Source of the DNA: an uncultured Oscillospiraceae bacterium
Lineage (GTDB): Bacteria; Bacillota; Clostridia; Oscillospirales; Oscillospiraceae
Length of the DNA stretch: 53,525 bases
Reading direction: 5' to 3'
Assembly (NCBI GenBank): GCA_900759385.1
Contig: CAAEUZ010000003.1
Coordinates: 1 to 53,525, forward strand
Shown here: in pieces, positions 49,301-53,525 of the stretch
Position numbering within the stretch: position 1 is the first letter of the stretch
How the letters are laid out: each line of letters starts with the position of its first letter
Translations under genes and position numbers: made by a program
Notes under the pieces: model-generated
What the model was told of the DNA's origin: nothing
What the model saw: the letters and a program-made list of their open reading frames with translations, nothing else
The model's database searches: none

Positions 49301-51303
49301 AGAACGTTGGAACAGAAAAGAACGTTATTTTCAGAGACTACAGTCTGAGCGGCACTGACGCAAATAACTACGAACTGTCTGCTCAGCCGAGCGCAACCGC
49401 CAATATCACTGCGAAGCCTGTCACAATAACCGGCGTTGCTGCAGCTAACAAGACCTATGACGGTACCACCACGGCACAGATAACCGGCACGGCTGTTATC
49501 AGCGGCAAGGTTGGCGACGATGACGTGGAGGTAGTGAACGGTACCGCTGCCTTCGCCGATGCGAACGTCGGAAACGGCATTAGCATAACATTCTCCGGAT
49601 TCAGTCTCAGCGGCGCTGACGCGGACAACTATGAGCTGACCGCACAGCCTGTGAGTGTAACCGCGAACATCACCAAAGCTGACTATACAAACGCGCCTGA
49701 GCTAAACATTAACATCATCATGAATCAGGCAGATGCTCAGACCGGCACGCTCACTGCGCTCAACTTCTTCGGCGGCAACATGCCTGCGGAGGCAACCATA
49801 ACCAACGTTGTTCTCGACAGTGTTGATAACAGCATAATAGAGAGCATCAGCGTTGACAATGGCAGCCTTGCTTACTCCAGCGCGACAAACATCACGACTG
49901 AGGGCACGGTTGAGACCTATAACGTCACAATCTCCACCAGAAACTACAACGACATCACCGCCACTCTCACCTTTACTACCGTGGCCAAGACGCCCGTGAC
50001 CATCAGCGGTGTAAGCGTTGCAGACAAGGTTTACAACGGCCAGGCGGTCTCTTACATCGGCACCCCAACCGCCGCCGCGAACGGTGAAACGGTTGAAGTC
50101 AGCGCGTACACCTACACTTGGCAGAACGCTGAAGGTAATGTGCTCTCGGCCGCTCCGGTGAACGCGGGCAGCTACAAGCTCGTGATTGCCGTTGCTGCGG
50201 ATGACCCGAATTACGTCGGTTCCGCAACCGTGAGCTTTACTATCAGCAAGGCGACCGTGACTGTCACCGTTGATGACAAGGAAGCCTATGTCGGCAGCGA
50301 TATGCCCGAACTCACCTACACTGTAAGCGGCCTCGCCTCCGGCGAGAGTCTCGCGGTGAACCCGACGCTAACTTGCAACGCTGACATGGACAAGCCCGGC
50401 GAGTACGCTATTACTGCTTCCGGTGCGGCTGTTCCCGCAACCGGCAATTATAACGAGACTATAACTTACGTACCTGGCACCCTCACCGTGAGCCGTCGCC
50501 CGATCAACGTCGGCCCGACTTACGACATAGACGTCGCTGACAGCGAGAACGGCAGCGTCAAGGCCAGCCTTGGCAATGCCTCCGAGGGCAGCGTTATCAC
50601 TCTGACCGTGACGCCCGACGAGGGCTACAGGCTCGGAAGCATCACCGTTATAGACGAGAATGGCGATGATGTTGAAGTCCGCAGGAGCGGCAGCGAGTAC
50701 AAGTTCACCATGCCTGACAGCGACGTGCGTGTCAGCGCCCACTTCGTGCGTGACACCGGGGCTCTGCCGTTCAACGATGTGAACGCCGGCGACTGGTTCT
50801 ATGAGTATGTTGCATACGTCTACAACAACGGCATCATGGACGGCGTGGGCACTGGCGAGTTCAGCCCGAACACTGCCACTACCCGCGGCATGGTCGTCAC
50901 CGTGCTCTACAGGCTCTACGGTGAGCCCGCCGTCAGGGGCGGCAGCGACTTCACTGACGTCGCGCCCGGCGCTTACTACGCCGACGCCGTCACCTGGGCG
51001 AGCAACGCTGGCATAGTCAACGGCACCAGCGGCACGACGTTCAGCCCGAACGACCTTGTGACGCGCGAGCAATTCGCAGCTATGCTCTACAGGCACATGC
51101 AGTACACCGGCGCTGATACCAGCGCCAGGGCTAGCCTGAGCGGCTTCGCCGATGCAGGTAAGGTTTCCCCCTATGCGGCTGACGCCGTTGCATGGGCCGT
51201 CGCCGAAGACGTCCTCAACGGACGCAGCGCGACCGAGATAGCGCCGCAGGGCAACTGCACCCGCGCCGAAGTCGCCGCGATGATTACCCGCGTTTTCGGA
51301 TAA
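46351..51303 (+). CDS. Giant surface protein: cohesin-like N-domain, Ig-like and YDG/MBG repeats, SLH anchor
   Basis: A 1,650-residue exported protein. Signal peptide about 1-27. A cohesin-like domain (about 30-190: AGDTFYLFVNFAGN, MGVFIRYNPELISI) follows. Bacterial Ig-like domains span about 200-510. A long array of YDG/MBG-type repeats follows, with (I/V/T)Y(D/N)G(D/N/T/Q) signatures near residues 599, 680, 948, 1034 and 1227. Next come an InlB-like unit (about 1390-1466, TPDEGYRLGSI) and three SLH modules (about 1470-1650). YDG/MBG arrays form adhesive stalks. ATG 46351 has AGGAGG seven bases upstream. The similar repeats are a likely place for copy-number change and misassembly. Confidence 0.88.
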   Translation: MNLIKRLISSVLCVALIVSLLVIPSVAVDDGLFSISFSAQDNYTYDEQNEVTSVKAGDTFYLFVNFAGNTEERNVYAMGVFIRYNPELISINAIQGQGPIAGSVVVNPNYSEDIAMFTWSGVNGLTQQVGFDDLQVVESGQLAVMQCTAKDDLTESDFASIEFVTEETKFGNYNGTDYYEYNASDLTLPILVPNSVLVYTNGSGEIAAPKAEWDEENLVPVAGTKSVTYEALVTDGDGDIVEDPALEWAIDGDPAGVSVEGGVITVESTAAAGDYTVKATYGGQSAESTFSVTKETPEPGFITGDEPDESFDPNIEIPAEGKDVTVQFSGKVWDQYGVEMSSGLFTWKIEPDDVAGVSISDTGLLTITNEAKGAITDTTGKPFTVKGTCGEMSLTTDITVKRAASVVTSVDIYKGEAAVTSDTIAIPQSGSTNVTYTAKVLDQYGSEMGGEVVWSSEPALRGVEADGGKVSVEAGAAPGTITLTASCGEASDSVSISVASISFGDDDAIKSALTISDTPTYGMTWGDIVKVTGDISANVGGTPVEGEYSVEDADTKPDAGEQTYTIVFNGSGYNDVTVYTGTVTIAPQAVTVEGITASSKEYDGDTEAVVSTEGAVVSIEGVTVTSAAGTFADANVGTDKTVTVEVTLSDDNYTVEDLELKASITPKTLTVDVTNVDVSKVYDGTTAAGTVTGSASVTGTVGSETVTVNVTAGNYTAKDVGSGYTVELTLELVGDAAKNYVLSSTTTTIADAAITACNEFIDATSKTQNVVVGVGSFTEPSFTGVNGEAVTGTTTYTYNSITMDKAAIESELTKLAAGNIATISYSFIASGNYTGTKTGEITVTMVDIAFTGVNEAITVASDAVYGDTWADIVTVDASKIDAAVGTEKVEGTYTVENSNDRPDAGTATYKVLFNSNDGSYINVEVASDTVDVAKKPVSITGLDVADKIYDGNTSAIVSGTATLDGVLAGDTVSVAAGTASFADKNVGTEKNVIFRDYSLSGTDANNYELSAQPSATANITAKPVTITGVAAANKTYDGTTTAQITGTAVISGKVGDDDVEVVNGTAAFADANVGNGISITFSGFSLSGADADNYELTAQPVSVTANITKADYTNAPELNINIIMNQADAQTGTLTALNFFGGNMPAEATITNVVLDSVDNSIIESISVDNGSLAYSSATNITTEGTVETYNVTISTRNYNDITATLTFTTVAKTPVTISGVSVADKVYNGQAVSYIGTPTAAANGETVEVSAYTYTWQNAEGNVLSAAPVNAGSYKLVIAVAADDPNYVGSATVSFTISKATVTVTVDDKEAYVGSDMPELTYTVSGLASGESLAVNPTLTCNADMDKPGEYAITASGAAVPATGNYNETITYVPGTLTVSRRPINVGPTYDIDVADSENGSVKASLGNASEGSVITLTVTPDEGYRLGSITVIDENGDDVEVRRSGSEYKFTMPDSDVRVSAHFVRDTGALPFNDVNAGDWFYEYVAYVYNNGIMDGVGTGEFSPNTATTRGMVVTVLYRLYGEPAVRGGSDFTDVAPGAYYADAVTWASNAGIVNGTSGTTFSPNDLVTREQFAAMLYRHMQYTGADTSARASLSGFADAGKVSPYAADAVAWAVAEDVLNGRSATEIAPQGNCTRAEVAAMITRVFG

Positions 51304-51339
51304 CAGAATAAGCGCCTGACCCGGCGCAGTAAAACCCAG

Positions 51340-51373
51340 CCACCCAAGTCAGGCAAAATACTGACTTGGGTGG
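51340..51373 (+). other. Long hairpin between the two surface genes
   Basis: A perfect 13-bp stem CCACCCAAGTCAG / CTGACTTGGGTGG (51340-51352 with 51361-51373), 8-base loop. No T-run follows, so it may be a partial terminator or an RNA-stability element between the 1,650-residue gene and the next. Confidence 0.65.
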
Positions 51374-51411
51374 TGTGATATAGAGGGAAAAGAGGCGGGA
51401 GGAATTCGAGA

Positions 51412-53525
51412 ATGAATACAGGAAAAAGATTCGTTGTGCTTTTGCTCGCACTGGCTCTTGTGCTTCCCTTTGTTATAGGCGCAGTACCGGCCAACGCGGC
51501 GTCCGGTGAAGTGACCCGCGCCGAGTGGATCTCCAGGGTCGTTGAGACTTTCAACATGACCGTGGATGACACGAGCACCATGCCTGACAACTATTACAGC
51601 GATTTGACTACGGATAATCCGTATTATCAGGATATACTGCTGGCTGTTGAGTTCGGCCTTATAGATATTGAAGCGGGGTATCCATTCCGACCGAATGATC
51701 CGGCTACGCGTGAGTTCGCCGCGCATACGCTGAACTTCGCGCTTGGTTTCCAGTTTGACGAGAGCGCGGGATATACGTTCAGCGAGTCATCCATCGTTAC
51801 ATACCCAAATGACATACAGGTCGCCATAAACCGCGGTTGGTTTTCCCTTTCCGGCGGCAGCTTCATGCCCGAGCAGCCGATAACTGCGTCGGAAGCGGAT
51901 AGCATGCTTGCCGATGCGGCGCAGGTGCTGGCAGGAGATGCGACGGGCGGTGGAGACAACACCGTGGAGTTTGCCGAAGGAGTCATAGTTGTACCGCAGG
52001 GTACAGAGGTTATATGGGATTCGGAGAGTAATACTGTTACCATCATTGGTTATGATGGAACCATCGCCGCAGGAGATATATTTGCGGTTTACTTCGATGA
52101 TTACCCAATGACGTATAAGGCGATTGACACTGCTGAAAATAATGACGGAAGCATTGCTATAAACGTCACTCGGGATGGAACACAAGACGCCGTCCTGAAC
52201 TTCAGTTATTCCGGAACAGCCGAAGCTGATTTGGAATACTTTGTGCCTGCTGAAACAACTACCTACTACGTCCGAGACACCTCAAAGGGAGCTTCTGCCC
52301 CTATTCAGCTATTTTCTGTTGAGCCGCAGGGAATTGATTATGATAAAGGCAACAAAGAGCTAACTGCAACTCACCAAGTTAAGCTTGACGGTGTTAACAT
52401 AGGCTCCGTCACAGTCCTGCTGTCAAATATAAACGTTGAACACGACGACAAGTATAACATTATCTCTACGTATGCGAAGCTAATACTTGACGCCGATGTG
52501 ACAGTTACGGCTAGCTTAACATTCGATTTGTCGGATTATACCGGAATACCTAAGTCAATCACAATCGGTCAGGTAGGCATAGAGTCCCTCTTGGAAGCGT
52601 CTGTTTCCATTGACTTTGATTTGACTGGAGGAATGTCACTTGCCTGGGAAGGAGATTTGAGAGCTGGTTTTGAGATAAGCGACCGTTTGGGCGACGGTGA
52701 GTTGGCTGCCGTAAGATTTATAAAAGATTTCTACAAGCGAGACTTCACGTTTACAGCAAATGTAGCAGTACAACTCGGTGCAACGATAAAAGTATCTGCT
52801 GATCTCTGGGTGTTTTCCGGCGAGGTGGGTGCCAGTGCGGGCGCTAAAATGTATTATGATATTTATAAGCACAGTGAAGGAACTCCCACCAGATGCGAGA
52901 CACTTAGAGGTTATTTGTACGCTAATATATTCTACAGTGTGAATTTTCACATCTTCATAGACTTGTACAATGATTCAGGAAGAGAAGACATATTTACTGA
53001 ATCAAATAGCCCTGCACGAGTCTATTATCATTATGAAGATGGTCAGCTAGTCAGCTACTGCACTCGCGGAGAGGAAACCGGTATCGACCCTGATTACGAA
53101 TACTACACCTCTCCGGATTCGCCGTACTTCAACCCCGCGCCGGGTTATGGTCAAAGCTACGAGGACGGCAGCGGTACGGTTGTGCAGATATACAGCTATG
53201 AGGTTGAAGAGGACGACGCTGGACAGGAATACGCCGTTATAACGGGATATAACGGGGGCGCGTCCGCTCTTGCCATCCCGTCGGAGATCGATGGGTATGA
53301 GGTTAGGGAGATTAAATATGATGCTTTTGAGGACAATGAGCTGATACGGTCTGTTGTTGTACCAGACAGTGTAGTGAGCATAGGCGCTTCTGCATTTGAG
53401 GGCTGTACGAGCTTAAGCAATGTCGTACTATCTAAGAATTTGCAGGAGCTTGGGTACAAGGTTTTTGGCGATTGTCCATTACTATACGAAATAGAGATTC
53501 CCAAATCTTTAGCGACCGCAAATAC
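51412..53525 (+). CDS. Secreted protein with BspA-type leucine-rich repeats, 3' end outside the window
   Basis: At least 704 residues, open to the window edge. Signal peptide about 1-30 (cut after ANA). SLH-like units span about 30-165 (NPYYQDILLAVEFGLI, FRPNDPATREFAAHTL) and are degenerate compared with the other SLH proteins here. A large beta-rich central region is unrecognised (about 180-590). From about residue 610 there is a BspA-type leucine-rich region (LAIPSEIDGYEVREIKYDAF, VVVPDSVVSIGASAFEGCTSL). BspA repeats mediate adhesion in gut and oral bacteria. ATG 51412 lies eight bases after GGGAGG. Base use is more AT-rich than in the genes before it. Confidence 0.85.
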   Translation, partial: MNTGKRFVVLLLALALVLPFVIGAVPANAASGEVTRAEWISRVVETFNMTVDDTSTMPDNYYSDLTTDNPYYQDILLAVEFGLIDIEAGYPFRPNDPATREFAAHTLNFALGFQFDESAGYTFSESSIVTYPNDIQVAINRGWFSLSGGSFMPEQPITASEADSMLADAAQVLAGDATGGGDNTVEFAEGVIVVPQGTEVIWDSESNTVTIIGYDGTIAAGDIFAVYFDDYPMTYKAIDTAENNDGSIAINVTRDGTQDAVLNFSYSGTAEADLEYFVPAETTTYYVRDTSKGASAPIQLFSVEPQGIDYDKGNKELTATHQVKLDGVNIGSVTVLLSNINVEHDDKYNIISTYAKLILDADVTVTASLTFDLSDYTGIPKSITIGQVGIESLLEASVSIDFDLTGGMSLAWEGDLRAGFEISDRLGDGELAAVRFIKDFYKRDFTFTANVAVQLGATIKVSADLWVFSGEVGASAGAKMYYDIYKHSEGTPTRCETLRGYLYANIFYSVNFHIFIDLYNDSGREDIFTESNSPARVYYHYEDGQLVSYCTRGEETGIDPDYEYYTSPDSPYFNPAPGYGQSYEDGSGTVVQIYSYEVEEDDAGQEYAVITGYNGGASALAIPSEIDGYEVREIKYDAFEDNELIRSVVVPDSVVSIGASAFEGCTSLSNVVLSKNLQELGYKVFGDCPLLYEIEIPKSLATAN

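Overview
The window is most of a conjugative element of the Tn1549 / C. difficile CTn type, followed by an operon of secreted surface proteins. The organism is probably a gut Clostridia member (Oscillospiraceae-like). This rests on gene families found by reading: Maff2, CD1107-like, PrgI and TnpV proteins, S-layer homology (SLH) surface proteins, a moderately high GC content, strong AGGAGG ribosome sites and frequent TTG/GTG starts. No rRNA, tRNA or CRISPR array was seen.

Layout. 0.05-1.3 kb: the C-terminal part of a large serine recombinase without its catalytic domain, on the minus strand, marking a junction. 1.5-4.6 kb: ParB, a conserved element protein, a winged-helix replication-initiator-like protein and a single-pass membrane protein. 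4.6-7.4 kb: three tandem paralogous secreted proteins, the last with His/Cys repeats. 7.4-18.1 kb: the type IV secretion operon, namely PcfB and the VirD4 coupling ATPase, Maff2 pilin-like peptide, VirB6-like channel, SpoVG-like and XF1762 proteins, PrgI, VirB4 ATPase, a BRO-type antirepressor, an NlpC/P60 hydrolase, a DUF4315 peptide and a CD1107-like protein. 18.1-19.4 kb: a Xre regulator and a PhD/ParE toxin-antitoxin pair, each with its own promoter. 19.4-32.9 kb: DNA processing, namely topoisomerase III, a roughly 2,800-residue methyltransferase-helicase with a TnpV gene nested in another frame, a DUF3848/3849-like protein, MobC and the relaxase.

33-44.3 kb is accessory and regulatory. 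It holds an SLH protein on the minus strand with a small membrane protein, a TGTC microsatellite, an unusual SLOG-sigma4-SLOG protein, two Xre regulators, a decayed gene, a minus-strand operon (ImmR repressor, ImmA protease, WapI-like protein, Y-family polymerase, YolD), a sigma-like regulator and a small serine resolvase. 44.5 kb to the end is an operon of four exported proteins: a cohesin-SLH protein, a dockerin protein, a 1,650-residue cohesin/YDG/SLH protein and a BspA-type leucine-rich protein cut by the window end.

How it fits together. ParB and the initiator-like protein maintain the element. MobC and relaxase nick the DNA, topoisomerase III and the helicase process it, PcfB and VirD4 hand it to the VirB4/VirB6/PrgI/Maff2 channel, and the NlpC/P60 enzyme opens the wall. 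ImmR/ImmA probably switch transfer on after damage, with the BRO protein and sigma-like proteins as further inputs.

The most unusual observations are: (1) three core transfer genes whose only sensible starts are AUA, AUA and ACG; (2) the TnpV gene overprinted inside the helicase gene; (3) the SLOG-sigma4-SLOG fusion; (4) the three secreted paralogs inside the conjugation operon; (5) the structured 5' leader of the pilin-like gene; (6) a cohesin-dockerin pair without cellulosomal enzymes in the window.
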